Of a DNA stretch of 64,000 nt, positions 16,358 through 26,166 are shown piece by piece. The notes below the pieces were generated by a model. That model made no database searches and was not told where the DNA came from. It saw nothing but the letters and a program-made list of their open reading frames with translations. How positions within the stretch are numbered: position 1 is the stretch's first letter; the number at the start of each line of letters is the position of its first letter. The translations under genes were made by a program, and so were the position numbers. Origin of the DNA: Ferrovibrio sp964429465 (lineage in GTDB: Bacteria > Pseudomonadota > Alphaproteobacteria > Ferrovibrionales > Ferrovibrionaceae); the NCBI GenBank assembly GCA_964429465.1, contig CAYSCA010000001.1:16463-80462 (forward strand), in the 5' to 3' direction.

Positions 16358-17431
16358 ATGTCCGCAATGCAGAAGATTACTCTCGCCGCTGGCGCGGCGA
16401 TTCTTGCTGTCGCCGTGCAGCCCGCACAGGCCCAGCAGACGGTGCGGATGACCGCCATCGCCGGCCACCCCCAGATCTTCCCCTGGGTGAAGCTGATGGA
16501 TGAGTTCTTCATTCCCGAAGTGGACAAGCGGCTGGCGGTCGCCAACAGCAAGGTGAAGATCGACTGGAACAAGGCCTGGGGCGGCACTGCCGTCAAGCTG
16601 GGCAGCGAGTCGGGCGCACTGAAGGACGGCATCGCCGAGATCGGCTTCGTCTCGACGATCTTCGAGGCCTCGAAATTCCCGCTGCAGAACATCTCCTATG
16701 TCACGCCGTTCGGCACGTCCGATATCGGGCTCGTGACCAAGGTGGTCGGCGACCTGCAGAAGAAGATCCCGGCGATGAATGACGCCTGGACGAAGAACAA
16801 CATGGTCTATCTCGGCGGCACCGCCCTGGATGCGTACCACCTCTTCACCAAGGAACCGATCAACTCCATGAAGGATTTGAACGGCAAGAAGATCAACGCG
16901 CCCGGCCCCTCGGCGAACTGGATCAAGGGCACCGGCGCGGTGGCGGTCGCCGGCACCTTGCAGACCTACTACAACGACATCCAGACCGGCGTTTCGGAAG
17001 GCACCCTCACCTTCTCGACCGGCGCCTTCCCGGCCAAGATCGTTGAGGTGGCGCCGCATATCACCAAGGTGAATTACGGCGCCATGTATGCCGGCGGCAT
17101 GGCCATCAACAAGCGCGTTTTCGACAAGCTTCCTCCCGAGGCCAAGAAAATCTTCATGGAGGTCGGCGACGAATACACCAAGAAATTCGCCCAGACGCTC
17201 ACTGCCACCACGAATGTCCTGATGGCCAAGATGGTCGAGCAGGGCGGCAAAATACGGGAGGTCTCGGCGAGCGAGCGCACCGAATGGGCCAAGGCCATTC
17301 CGAACGTCGCCCAGACCTGGGCGAAGGATCTGGATGCCAAGGGCCTGCCCGGCACCAAGGTGCTCAACGAGTATATGGCTGCCATGAAGGCTGCCGGCGC
17401 CGATATCGCCCGCGACTGGTCGAAGCAGTAA
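16358..17431 (+). CDS. TRAP transporter substrate-binding protein, DctP type
   Basis: 357 aa with a Sec signal peptide (ITLAAGAAILAVAVQPAQAQ). Periplasmic receptor of a tripartite ATP-independent importer. The conserved arginine-bearing stretch usual in DctP is not obvious; NGKKINAPGPSANWIKGTGAVAVA marks the central strand region that positions the ligand carboxylate. Start fixed by AAGGGAGG. It is followed by the two membrane subunits, so this is a complete importer. The ligand is probably a carboxylate related to the surrounding hydrolases. Confidence 0.88.
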   Translation: MSAMQKITLAAGAAILAVAVQPAQAQQTVRMTAIAGHPQIFPWVKLMDEFFIPEVDKRLAVANSKVKIDWNKAWGGTAVKLGSESGALKDGIAEIGFVSTIFEASKFPLQNISYVTPFGTSDIGLVTKVVGDLQKKIPAMNDAWTKNNMVYLGGTALDAYHLFTKEPINSMKDLNGKKINAPGPSANWIKGTGAVAVAGTLQTYYNDIQTGVSEGTLTFSTGAFPAKIVEVAPHITKVNYGAMYAGGMAINKRVFDKLPPEAKKIFMEVGDEYTKKFAQTLTATTNVLMAKMVEQGGKIREVSASERTEWAKAIPNVAQTWAKDLDAKGLPGTKVLNEYMAAMKAAGADIARDWSKQ

Positions 17432-17463
17432 CGCGGACGACAATCAGAAAGGTGGTGTCGCCG

Positions 17464-17958
17464 ATGTTTGCGCGATGTCTGGGCGCCATGAATGCGCTCG
17501 GGACCATATGGATCTTTGCCCTTATGGTCCTCATCAACAGCGATATCCTGGGGCGCGAGTTGTTTGCCGCTCCGGTGCGCGGTACCACCGAACTGATCGC
17601 CCTTTCGATTGTCGGCATCGTGTTCCTGCAGCTTGGCCATACCCTGATGGTCGGCCGCATGACCCGGTCTGACATGTTTCTCGATACGTTGCTGCAGAAG
17701 GTGCCGCGGGCCGGCCGGCTGCTGCAGGGCGTTTTCCATCTGGCCGGCGCCGTCCTGCTGGCGCTCGTCTTCTGGGGCAGCATCGCGCTGTTCCAGGAAG
17801 CCGTCGAAATCGGCGAGTATGTCGGTGCCATAGGTGACTTCACCGCGCCGACCTGGCCGGTCCGGCTGCTGATCGTGATCGGTAGCGCCGCCACCGGCCT
17901 GCAGTATGTCATTCTTGCTGCGCGCGACTTCCATGCCATCCTGACAGGTGAGCCGTGA
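17464..17958 (+). CDS. TRAP transporter small permease, DctQ type
   Basis: 164 aa with four predicted membrane helices (starting ALGTIWIFALMVLINSDILG). Pairs with the large permease and helps dock the binding protein. ATG at 17464 used; GTG codons 9-12 nt upstream are in frame. Its end overlaps the DctM start by 4 nt (GTGA). Confidence 0.86.
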   Translation: MFARCLGAMNALGTIWIFALMVLINSDILGRELFAAPVRGTTELIALSIVGIVFLQLGHTLMVGRMTRSDMFLDTLLQKVPRAGRLLQGVFHLAGAVLLALVFWGSIALFQEAVEIGEYVGAIGDFTAPTWPVRLLIVIGSAATGLQYVILAARDFHAILTGEP

Positions 17959-19268
17959 GCGGTCTCGAAATCGGTTTCCTCACCATCGCGGTCATGATGC
18001 TGATGATCTGGCTCGGCATGCATATCGCCGTAGCCCTGGCGCTGACCTCCTTCGGCGGTGTCTGGCTGCTGAAGGACAGTCCTGATGTCGCCATCAGCAT
18101 GCTGGCGCAGGGCGCTTCGGATGCAATCGCCAGCCATGTCTTCGGCGTCGTGCCACTCTTCGTGCTGATGGGCTTCCTGGTGGCCATTGCCGATATCGGC
18201 AAGGATGCGTTCGAGGTCGCCAATCAGGGCCTGCGCCGTCTGCGCGGCGGTCTGGGAATGGCCACTGTGGTGGCGAATGCCATCTTCGCCGCCATCACCG
18301 GCATCAGCATCGCCTCGGCGGCCGTGTTCACGCGCGTCGCAGTGCCGGAAATGCTCCGCTACGGCTACAAGCCCGGCTTTGCCACCGGCGTGGTCGCCGG
18401 CTCGTCGGTACTGGGCATGCTGATCCCGCCCAGCCTGCTGATGATCCTCTACGGCTTTCTCGCCGAAGTATCGGTCGGCCACATGTTCATCGCCGGTATC
18501 GTGCCTGGCCTGCTGCTGGCGCTGCTCTACGCTTTCGGCATCGCTTTCATGGCGCGCGCAACGCCCGGCTATATCGGCGGCAGCCAGGATGGCGACAGGG
18601 GCGATCTGCCATTGATGGGCGGCCGCGAAATGGCGATCAAGCTGCTGCCGATCATCATCCTGGTCGCCGGCGTGCTGGGCGGCATCTATGCCGGATTCTT
18701 CACCGCAACCGACGCCGGCGCCGTGGGCGCGGCAGGCGCGCTGCTGATCGCCCTGTTCAAGCGCAAGCTGGACGGCGGCAAGCTGTGGCAGGTGATGGTC
18801 GAGACCGGCCATGTCACCGTCGCCGTGTCCTTCCTGATCATCGGCGCCAGCCTGTACACCCGCATGCTGGCCCTTAGCGGCGTGCCGCAATTCCTGGTCG
18901 AGGAAATCGTCGCTGCGGGTTTTGGCCCCCTGAGCTTTCTGGCGATCTACATCCTGCTGGTCGTCGCGCTGGGCTGCTTCATCGATTCCAGCTCGATCCT
19001 GCTGATCGTCTTGCCGCTCATGCTGCCGATCGCCACCGGATTCGACATGAACCTGATCTGGTTCGGCATCGTCACCATCGTTGCCGTCGAGATCGGCCTG
19101 CTGACGCCGCCTTTCGGATTGAGCGTGTTCGTCATCAAGAGCACTCTGAACGATCCGCGCATAACTCTGCGTGACATCTTCCTGGGCGCGATGCCCTTCG
19201 CGGCGATCATGCTGCTGACGCTCGTCATGCTGGTCCTGTTTCCGAAACTGACCCTGGTCCTGCTATGA
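17955..19268 (+). CDS. TRAP transporter large permease, DctM type
   Basis: 437 aa, about 11-12 membrane helices; the sodium-coupled transport subunit. The motifs AIFAAITGISIASAAVFTRVA and GMLIPPSLLMILYGFLAEVSVG are typical of the DctM repeats, and ELGLLTPPFGLS-type sequence (EIGLLTPPFGLSVFVIK) marks the second repeat. GTG start overlapping dctQ, and the stop overlaps the next gene's ATG, so the operon is tightly coupled. Confidence 0.94.
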   Translation: MSGLEIGFLTIAVMMLMIWLGMHIAVALALTSFGGVWLLKDSPDVAISMLAQGASDAIASHVFGVVPLFVLMGFLVAIADIGKDAFEVANQGLRRLRGGLGMATVVANAIFAAITGISIASAAVFTRVAVPEMLRYGYKPGFATGVVAGSSVLGMLIPPSLLMILYGFLAEVSVGHMFIAGIVPGLLLALLYAFGIAFMARATPGYIGGSQDGDRGDLPLMGGREMAIKLLPIIILVAGVLGGIYAGFFTATDAGAVGAAGALLIALFKRKLDGGKLWQVMVETGHVTVAVSFLIIGASLYTRMLALSGVPQFLVEEIVAAGFGPLSFLAIYILLVVALGCFIDSSSILLIVLPLMLPIATGFDMNLIWFGIVTIVAVEIGLLTPPFGLSVFVIKSTLNDPRITLRDIFLGAMPFAAIMLLTLVMLVLFPKLTLVLL

Positions 19269-20278
19269 ATCCCCTGAAAGGCTTTCGCATCGGGCGTGAT
19301 GACCTGCAGTTCATCGGCAGCGGCCTGCAGCGGCCGGAATGCATTCTTGCCGAGCCAGACGGAACGCTGTGGTCTGCGGATGCGCGCGGCGGCGTGGTGC
19401 GGATCGCCGCCGACGGCACCCAGACCCTGATCGCGCAGCAGGCCGACAACCGCTTCGCCGGCACGGCCGACCTCGCCAGGCGGTTTACCGAGGGCACCCT
19501 GCCGAACGGCCTCGCCTTCGCCCGCAACGGCGATTTCCTGATCGCCAATTTCGGCACCGACTGCCTCGAGGTGATGGATCGCGAAGGCCGCAGCCGCGTG
19601 CTCTACGACAGTATCGACGGCCAGCCGATCGGCAAGGTCAATTTCGTGTTGCGCGACTCGCAGGACCGCCTGTGGGTGACGGTCTCCACCCGCATCAAGA
19701 ACTGGATGGAGGCGATCAATCCGGGCATTGCCGACGGCTTCATCGCGCTGGCAGACGAAAAGGGCCTGCGGATCGTGGCGGATGGCCTGCACTTCACCAA
19801 TGAGGTGCGGCTCGATGCCCGGGAGGAATATCTCTATGCGGTCGAGACCTGCGGCCGGTGCATCACCCGTTTCAGGGTCGGCCATGATGGCAGCCTGACG
19901 AACCGGGAGGTCTTCGGGCCGCGCGATTTCGGACCTGCCGGCTTCCCTGATGGTTGCGCCTTCGACTCCTACGGCAATCTGTGGGTCACCCTGGTCATGG
20001 CGGAACGGCTGATCGCGCTGACGCCGGAGGGAGAATTGCTGACCATCTTCGATGACGGCCAGCCCGACAGGATTGCCGCCCTTGAAGCCGCCTACCAGGC
20101 CGGACAGGCCACCGCCGAACATATGATGGCGACCCGCAGCAGCATCACACCCTGGATGGCCAGCATCACCTTTGGCGGCCCCGACCTGCGCAACGCCTAT
20201 ATCGGAACATTGTTCGGCGACCGGATTCCTTACTTCCGCAGCCCGGTCGCCGGCCTGCCGATGATCCACTGGAGATAG
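19265..20278 (+). CDS. SMP-30/gluconolactonase/LRE-family lactonase
   Basis: 337 aa beta-propeller lactonase, longer than the one at 12857. ERPECILAEPDGTLWSADARGG-like opening (RPECILAEPDGTLWSADA), then LPNGLAFARNGDFLIANFGTD, NEVRLDAREEYLYAVETCGR and FPDGCAFDSYGNLWVTLV supply the metal-binding blades. Overlaps the TRAP permease stop by 4 nt and is 3 nt before the cupin gene. Context suggests it opens a lactone formed from, or brought in as, the imported substrate. Confidence 0.86.
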   Translation: MNPLKGFRIGRDDLQFIGSGLQRPECILAEPDGTLWSADARGGVVRIAADGTQTLIAQQADNRFAGTADLARRFTEGTLPNGLAFARNGDFLIANFGTDCLEVMDREGRSRVLYDSIDGQPIGKVNFVLRDSQDRLWVTVSTRIKNWMEAINPGIADGFIALADEKGLRIVADGLHFTNEVRLDAREEYLYAVETCGRCITRFRVGHDGSLTNREVFGPRDFGPAGFPDGCAFDSYGNLWVTLVMAERLIALTPEGELLTIFDDGQPDRIAALEAAYQAGQATAEHMMATRSSITPWMASITFGGPDLRNAYIGTLFGDRIPYFRSPVAGLPMIHWR

Positions 20279-20281
20279 CCC

Positions 20282-20860
20282 ATGCCCCGCCGCCCGCGTC
20301 GCATCGTCACCGGCCATGACAAGGCCGGCAAATCCGTGGTCGCCATGGATGCCGTGCTGGAACCGGCCATCGAACGGCCGGAAATCGGGGTAGCCTTCTT
20401 TGAACTCTGGAACACCACGGGAAGCCCGGCAATCGTCGATAACGGGCCCGATCCGACCGGCCGCAAGCTGCAGATCGAACCGCCGAAGGGCGGCAGCGTG
20501 ATCCGCTTCGTCGATTTCGGCCCGAAACAGGCGAATGCACCGGCCATGACCCGCGAAATGGCCCAGGCCGCCTTCTCCCTGGTTGGCTCAGGCCATGCTT
20601 CCACCTGGAAGCCGGATTCACCGCATCCGATGATGCATCGCACGGAATCGGTGGATTACGGCATTGTGGTGGAAGGCGAGATCACCCTGATCCTCGACGA
20701 CGGCTCCGAAACCCACCTGCAGGCCGGCGATGTTGTCGTCCAGCGCGGCACCGATCACGCCTGGGAGAACCGCTCGACCACCAGGCCGGCCCGCATGGCT
20801 TTCATCCTGCTGGATGGTGCATTTTCGCCCGAGATCGCTAAGCTGATCAAAAAGCCCTGA
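20282..20860 (+). CDS. Cupin-domain protein
   Basis: 192 aa. A single RmlC-like cupin is visible in the second half (VDYGIVVEGEITLILDDGSETHLQAGDVVVQRGTDHAW), with the two conserved motifs G-x-G-E-type turn and the final His. The first half (conserved in this subfamily) is of unknown use. It may be a metal-dependent isomerase/decarboxylase step or a small-molecule sensor. Sits between the lactonase and acetoacetyl-CoA synthetase in one operon. Confidence 0.78.
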   Translation: MPRRPRRIVTGHDKAGKSVVAMDAVLEPAIERPEIGVAFFELWNTTGSPAIVDNGPDPTGRKLQIEPPKGGSVIRFVDFGPKQANAPAMTREMAQAAFSLVGSGHASTWKPDSPHPMMHRTESVDYGIVVEGEITLILDDGSETHLQAGDVVVQRGTDHAWENRSTTRPARMAFILLDGAFSPEIAKLIKKP

Positions 20861-20877
20861 CGTTCTCTGGAGGAATC

Positions 20878-22860
20878 ATGACCGCGCAACCTGCGCCCGC
20901 CCTGCTTTGGTCACCCACACCCGAGCGGATCAGCCGCAGCCAGATGCGCCGGTACATGGATTGGCTGGCGCGGGAGCGCGACCTTGAATTCGCCGACTAC
21001 GACTCGCTGTGGCAGTGGTCGGTCACCGAGATCGATGCCTTCTGGGCATCGCTGTGGGATTATTTCGATATCAAGGCCTACAAGCCCTACAAAAGCATTC
21101 TGGCGAAGCGCGACATGCCCGGCGCGGAATGGTTCCCCGGCGCCGAGCTGAATTTCGTCGACCAGGTGCTGCGTCATGAAACCGACCGGCGGCCCGCCGT
21201 GCTCTACGCATCGGAGCAGCAAGCCCTGCAGGAGATGTCCTGGCGCAGCCTGCGTGAGCAGGTCGCCTCGGTTGCTGCCCATCTGCGCCAGCGTGGTATC
21301 CGGCGCGGCGACCGCGTTGTCGCTTTCGCGCCGAACACGCCTGAAACGCTGGTTGCCTTCCTTGCCACCGTGAGCCTCGGCGCCGTCTGGTCGATCTGTT
21401 CGCCCGATATGGGCCTGAACGCGGTGCTCGACCGCTTCCGTCAGATCGAGCCCAAGGCGCTGTTTGCCGTGCCGTCCAGCAATTACGGCGGCAAGCACCA
21501 TGACAAGGGCGAGGTGGTGACCGCGCTGATCGATTCGCTGCCCAGCGTCGCCGAGCTGATCCTGCTGCCTGGCAGCACAGCGCATCCCCTGCCGACCCGT
21601 CCGCATCTGGCGCGCTGGCCCGATATCGTCGCCCGCCCTGCCGAAATGCAGGTCGAGCCGGTGCCGTTCGATCACCCGCTCTGGATCGTCTATTCCTCCG
21701 GCACGACCGGCCTGCCGAAGCCGATCGTGCACGGCCATGGCGGCATCGTCCTGGTGATCATGGCGATGATGGCGCTGCACAACGACATCGGCGCCGACGA
21801 CATTTATCACTGGTATTCCAGCACCGGCTGGATCATGTGGAACGCGCAGATTTCCGGACTGCTGATCGGCGCCACGATCGCCATCTATGACGGCAGCCCG
21901 AGCTGGCCTGACTGGAATCGCCTCTGGTCCTTTGCGGGCGAAACCAAAGCCACATTCTTCGGCGCCGGCGCCGCCTTCTACGCCAATTGCCAGAAGGCCG
22001 GCGTCAACCCCCGGGACGTTGCCGATCTCTCCCGTCTGCGCAGCGTCGGCTCGACCGGCTCGCCGCTTTCGGAAGATTCCTATGCCTGGATCTACGATGA
22101 GCTGGGCCATGATATATGGCTGACCTCCATCTCCGGAGGCACCGATTTCGCCGGCGCCTTCGTGGCCGGCTGCGTCCTGCTGCCCGTCTATGCCGGCGAG
22201 ATGCAATGTCGCTGCCTCGGCGCCGATATCCAGGCCTATGACGACAATGGCAAGCCGTTGCAGGACGCCGTCGGCGAGCTGGTCTGTGTGTCGCCTATTC
22301 CGTCCATGCCGCTCTATCTCTGGAACGACAAGGATGGCGCCCGTTATCGCGACAGCTATTTCGACATGTATCCGGGCGTCTGGCGGCATGGCGACTGGAT
22401 CCGCATCACGCCGCGTGGCGGCGCCGTCATCTACGGCCGGTCCGATGCCACCATCAACCGTCACGGGCTGCGGCTGGGTACCGCCGAGATCTACCGCGCA
22501 GTAGAGGAACTGCCCGAGATTCTCGACAGCCTGGTGGTCGACCTCGAGTATCTCGGCCGCCAGTCCTACATGCCGCTTTTCGTCGTGCTGCGCCCCGGCA
22601 TCACGCTCGATACCGCACTGAAGGACCGTATCAACCAGGCCATCCGGAAGGCGGTATCGGCGCGCTTCGTGCCGAACGACATCTTCCAGGTGGCGGAAGT
22701 ACCGCGCACGCTTTCGGGCAAGAAGCTGGAAGTTCCGGTCAAGAAGATCCTGCTCGGCCAGCCGGTCGAAAAGGTCTCCAACCCCGGCACCATGGCCAAT
22801 CCGGGCAGCCTGTCCTGGTTCGTGGACTTTGCGCAGCAGCAGAAGGCCGGCGTCGCCTAG
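20878..22860 (+). CDS. aacS: Acetoacetate-CoA ligase
   Basis: 660 aa, the normal size for acetoacetyl-CoA synthetase. It activates acetoacetate to acetoacetyl-CoA with ATP. The AMP-binding P-loop is VYSSGTTGLPKPIVHGHGG; the N-terminal DYDSLWQWSVTEIDAFWASLW and the KSILAKRDMPGAEWFPGAELN block are characteristic of the AacS subfamily; the C-terminal lysine is in RTLSGKKLEVPVKKILLG. As the last gene of the GntR/TRAP operon it suggests the pathway yields acetoacetate. Its stop overlaps that of the convergent DMT gene by 4 nt. Confidence 0.93.
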   Translation: MTAQPAPALLWSPTPERISRSQMRRYMDWLARERDLEFADYDSLWQWSVTEIDAFWASLWDYFDIKAYKPYKSILAKRDMPGAEWFPGAELNFVDQVLRHETDRRPAVLYASEQQALQEMSWRSLREQVASVAAHLRQRGIRRGDRVVAFAPNTPETLVAFLATVSLGAVWSICSPDMGLNAVLDRFRQIEPKALFAVPSSNYGGKHHDKGEVVTALIDSLPSVAELILLPGSTAHPLPTRPHLARWPDIVARPAEMQVEPVPFDHPLWIVYSSGTTGLPKPIVHGHGGIVLVIMAMMALHNDIGADDIYHWYSSTGWIMWNAQISGLLIGATIAIYDGSPSWPDWNRLWSFAGETKATFFGAGAAFYANCQKAGVNPRDVADLSRLRSVGSTGSPLSEDSYAWIYDELGHDIWLTSISGGTDFAGAFVAGCVLLPVYAGEMQCRCLGADIQAYDDNGKPLQDAVGELVCVSPIPSMPLYLWNDKDGARYRDSYFDMYPGVWRHGDWIRITPRGGAVIYGRSDATINRHGLRLGTAEIYRAVEELPEILDSLVVDLEYLGRQSYMPLFVVLRPGITLDTALKDRINQAIRKAVSARFVPNDIFQVAEVPRTLSGKKLEVPVKKILLGQPVEKVSNPGTMANPGSLSWFVDFAQQQKAGVA

Positions 22861-23777
22861 GAAACCGCCAGCTGGGCCCGTCGCGCCAGTATGATCCCGA
22901 TCAGCACCACGGCGCCGCCTGCCAGCTGCAGCGGCGCCAGCCCTTCGCCCAGCCAGAGCCAGCCGAAGAACGCGGCGGCAACCGGCTGGATCAACACGAC
23001 CAGCGAGGAGAATGACGCCGGCAGGTGACCGAGGGCATAGGCGATCAGGCCCTGCCCCAGCGCATGGCTGAGCCAGGCCAGGCCGAACAGGATCAGCCAG
23101 CCATTGAGACTCGCCGGCAGCAGACTCTCGTCCATCAGCCAGACGACCGGCAGCAGGGCCACCCCGGTGACCAGGCTCGACCAGAGCATCAGCTCCTGGG
23201 TGCCATGCCGCCCGCGCAGCTTGGCCACCGCAATCATGTAGGCGCCGTAGAAGACCGCAGTGGTGAAGGCCAGCATGTCGCCGAACACATGATCGCCGCC
23301 GATCTGCAGACTGGCGCCAACCAGCATCAGCGCGCCGCAGATGGCCACCGCCATGGCAAACAGGAATTTCGGGGTGATCCGCTCGCGCAGGATCAGCCAG
23401 GCCCCCACCGTGACGATCACCGGGGCGAAATTGCTGAGCAGGGTGGCATTGGCCACGCTCGTATACTTGATCGAGAGATGCCAGAAGAAGAGGTCACCCG
23501 CGAACAGCAGGCCGGGCAGCAAAATCAAGGCGAGTGGCGGGAAACCGCGGCCGGCAGGTTCGGCCTTCTGCCCCGGCGTGAAACGCCACCACAGCCAGAG
23601 CGGCGGTACCGCGAGAATTGTACGGTAAAAGCCGGTCGCCGTCGGTCCGACTTCCGAAATCCGTACAAAGATCGGTGAAAAGGCGATCGCCAGCGCGCCC
23701 AGGACAAGAGCTGCCAGAGCGAGACGCTGGCGGGCGGTCGGCCGGGTCGAGGCGACGTGAGGCGATGCGACGGACAT
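22857..23777 (-). CDS. DMT-superfamily (EamA) permease
   Basis: 306 aa, ten membrane helices formed by two EamA repeats (first at LALAALVLGALAIAFSPIFVR, second at FTTAVFYGAYMIAVAKLRG onward). Exporter or importer of small metabolites; the substrate cannot be read from sequence. It is convergent with aacS and divergent from the molybdenum hydroxylase gene. Confidence 0.9.
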   Translation of the reverse strand: MSVASPHVASTRPTARQRLALAALVLGALAIAFSPIFVRISEVGPTATGFYRTILAVPPLWLWWRFTPGQKAEPAGRGFPPLALILLPGLLFAGDLFFWHLSIKYTSVANATLLSNFAPVIVTVGAWLILRERITPKFLFAMAVAICGALMLVGASLQIGGDHVFGDMLAFTTAVFYGAYMIAVAKLRGRHGTQELMLWSSLVTGVALLPVVWLMDESLLPASLNGWLILFGLAWLSHALGQGLIAYALGHLPASFSSLVVLIQPVAAAFFGWLWLGEGLAPLQLAGGAVVLIGIILARRAQLAVS

Positions 23778-23901
23778 GGGGCAGGCTGGCTGTTGTTATG
23801 CTCCTCGGCATAAACCTGCCACCGCGTAAACTCAATCATGACATTGGCCCTCGATTGTCCCTTCGGGTATACCTCATCCGGAATGCTCTCCGGGATTCGC
23901 C

Positions 23902-26166
23902 ATGGCCATTGACGATTCAGCGCGCCAGGTTTCGGCTGCGAAACGAGCACCGGCTCTGGCCGTCACCCGTCGCGGACTGCTCCGCCGCGGCGCTCTGTCG
24001 GCGGGCGGACTCCTGATCGGCATGCACCTGCCGTCGCCTGCCGCGGCGCAAAGCGCCGTGACCATGTCGATGGTCATCCGGATGAATGCCTGGCTGCATA
24101 TCGGCCGCGACAACCGCGTTATCTTCCTGCTCGGCCGCTCGGAGATGGGTCAGGGCACGCATACCGGCCTCGCCACCCTGATTGCCGAGGAACTCGACGT
24201 CGATCCGCTGGCGGTGATTGTCCGCAATGCGCCGGTCGAGAAGGTCTACCGCAATACCTACATGGTCAAATCCATGCTGAGTGGCAACCAGGCCGACAGC
24301 TTGAGCGGCTTTCCGCTCTGGGCGCTGGAGCGGCTCGGGCGCGTCATCGGCCAGCAGGTGACCGGCGGCTCGACATCGCTGCGCGGCGGGTTTCACACCT
24401 TGCGCCTGGCAGGCGCCGAGGCCCGGCTGCGCCTCATCGAGGCGGCCGCCGCGAAATGGGGCATGCTGGCCCGCGATTGCGAGACGGCGAACGGCATCAT
24501 CACGCATAAGCCGAGCGGCAGCACCCTTCCCTACGGCGCCGTGGCCGATGCCGCCGCCAAACTCGAGCCGCCGGAAAATGTGACCCTGAGGCCGCGCGGC
24601 AGCTGGCATCTGATCGGCAGATACGACAAGCGGGTCGATACGCCCGCGAAGATCGACGGCAGCGCCGTCTTCGGCCTCGATGTCCGCGAGCAGAACCAGC
24701 TTTTCGCCGCCGTCCAGTGGGCGCCGCATTTCGGGGCGACGCTGAAGTCGCTGAATCCCGACAAGACCTTGCAGCGCCCCGGCATCGAGGCCGTGGTGCC
24801 GCTGAAAGACGGCTTCGCCGTCGTGGCCGACAATTCCTGGCGCGCGATGCAGGCGCGCGATGCGGTTGCCGCCGAGTGGAATGAGGCGCCCGAACCCGGA
24901 TTTGACGAGACTGTCCTGTGGAAGCGCTTTGGCGATGCGATCACCGGCGATGGCAGATCCGCGCACAGCACCGGCGATGTGGACAAGGCCCTGGGCGCCG
25001 CCGCCACGGTGATCGCGGCAGAATACCGCCTGCCCTTCCTGGCGCATGCGACCATGGAGCCGATGAATGCCACCGCCCGGCTCGGGGCCGACGGCCTCGA
25101 TCTCTGGGCCCCCACTCAGGCCCAGGAGATGGCGCAGAAGGCGGCCGCCGAGGCGACCGGCCTGTCCCCCGACAGGGTCCGGGTCCACACCACCTATCTG
25201 GGCGGCGGCTTCGGCCGACGCGCCGAGGCCGATTTCGCCGAGGCCGCCGCGATTGTGGCCAAGGCCGTCACCGGCCGTGCCGTGCAGGTCATGTGGCCAC
25301 GCGAAGAAGATATCCGCCGTGACTTCTACCGCCCCGCGGCCCTGCACCGGGTCAAGCTCGGACTGGATGCGGCCGGCAGGCTGACGGCGTGGAAGCACGA
25401 TCTCGCCTCGCCGTCGATCATGAAGCGGATCTTTCCGCCGGTCACCTGGCTGGGTCCGGATGAGACCGCGATCGAAGGCTGCCTCGATGGCGCCTATGCC
25501 ATCCCGAACACCGCGCTGAAATACGTCGCGGTGGAAACGCCGGTTCCGGTCGGCTTCTGGCGTTCCGTCGGCCATTCCCATTCGGCATTCGTGAAGGAAA
25601 GCCTGATCGACGAGGCCGCCCTGGCCGCGAAGCAGGACCCGGTCGAATTCCGCCGCGTCCTGCTGGCAGATCAGCCGAGGCACCGCGCCGTACTCGATCT
25701 CGCCGCGGCCAAGGCCGGCTGGGGCGAGCCCCTGCCGGACGGCACCGGGCGAGGCATCGCCCTGCATCAGAGCTTCGGCACCATCGTCGCGGTCGTTGCC
25801 GAAGCGACGGTGACGGACGGCGAGGTGAAAATCGGCCAGGTCACCTGCGCCGCCGATGCGGGCATTATCGTCAATCCGGCCATCGTGACGGCACAGCTGA
25901 CCGGTGGCATCCTGTTCGGCCTGACAGCGGCGCTATACGGCCGCGTGACGCTGAAAAAGGCCGCCGTGCAGGAAAGCAATTTCCACGATTATCGCATGCT
26001 GGGCATGGCCGACGCGCCGCCGGTCAGCGTGCATCTGATGTCGAGCGATGCGCCGCCGGGCGGCATCGGCGAACCGGGCGTGCCGCCGGCGGCGCCGGCG
26101 CTGGCCAATGCGATCTTTGCCGCTACCGGCAAGCGCCTGCGCCAGCTGCCGGTAAACCTGGCCTAA
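23902..26166 (+). CDS. Molybdopterin-binding aldehyde oxidase/isoquinoline 1-oxidoreductase large subunit (IorB-like)
   Basis: 754 aa. Xanthine-dehydrogenase-family Mo subunit. A twin-arginine signal (TRRGLLRRGALSAGGLLIG) precedes an AxA-type site, so it is exported folded to the periplasm. GRSEMGQGTHTGLATLIAEEL and THTYLGGGFGRRAE-like sequence (TTYLGGGFGRRAEAD) are IorB hallmarks, and the catalytic Glu lies in GGIGEPGVPPAAPALANAIF. The partner [2Fe-2S] subunit (IorA) and the cytochrome that usually accompany it are absent on both sides. It should hydroxylate an aldehyde or N-heterocycle. Confidence 0.88.
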   Translation: MAIDDSARQVSAAKRAPALAVTRRGLLRRGALSAGGLLIGMHLPSPAAAQSAVTMSMVIRMNAWLHIGRDNRVIFLLGRSEMGQGTHTGLATLIAEELDVDPLAVIVRNAPVEKVYRNTYMVKSMLSGNQADSLSGFPLWALERLGRVIGQQVTGGSTSLRGGFHTLRLAGAEARLRLIEAAAAKWGMLARDCETANGIITHKPSGSTLPYGAVADAAAKLEPPENVTLRPRGSWHLIGRYDKRVDTPAKIDGSAVFGLDVREQNQLFAAVQWAPHFGATLKSLNPDKTLQRPGIEAVVPLKDGFAVVADNSWRAMQARDAVAAEWNEAPEPGFDETVLWKRFGDAITGDGRSAHSTGDVDKALGAAATVIAAEYRLPFLAHATMEPMNATARLGADGLDLWAPTQAQEMAQKAAAEATGLSPDRVRVHTTYLGGGFGRRAEADFAEAAAIVAKAVTGRAVQVMWPREEDIRRDFYRPAALHRVKLGLDAAGRLTAWKHDLASPSIMKRIFPPVTWLGPDETAIEGCLDGAYAIPNTALKYVAVETPVPVGFWRSVGHSHSAFVKESLIDEAALAAKQDPVEFRRVLLADQPRHRAVLDLAAAKAGWGEPLPDGTGRGIALHQSFGTIVAVVAEATVTDGEVKIGQVTCAADAGIIVNPAIVTAQLTGGILFGLTAALYGRVTLKKAAVQESNFHDYRMLGMADAPPVSVHLMSSDAPPGGIGEPGVPPAAPALANAIFAATGKRLRQLPVNLA

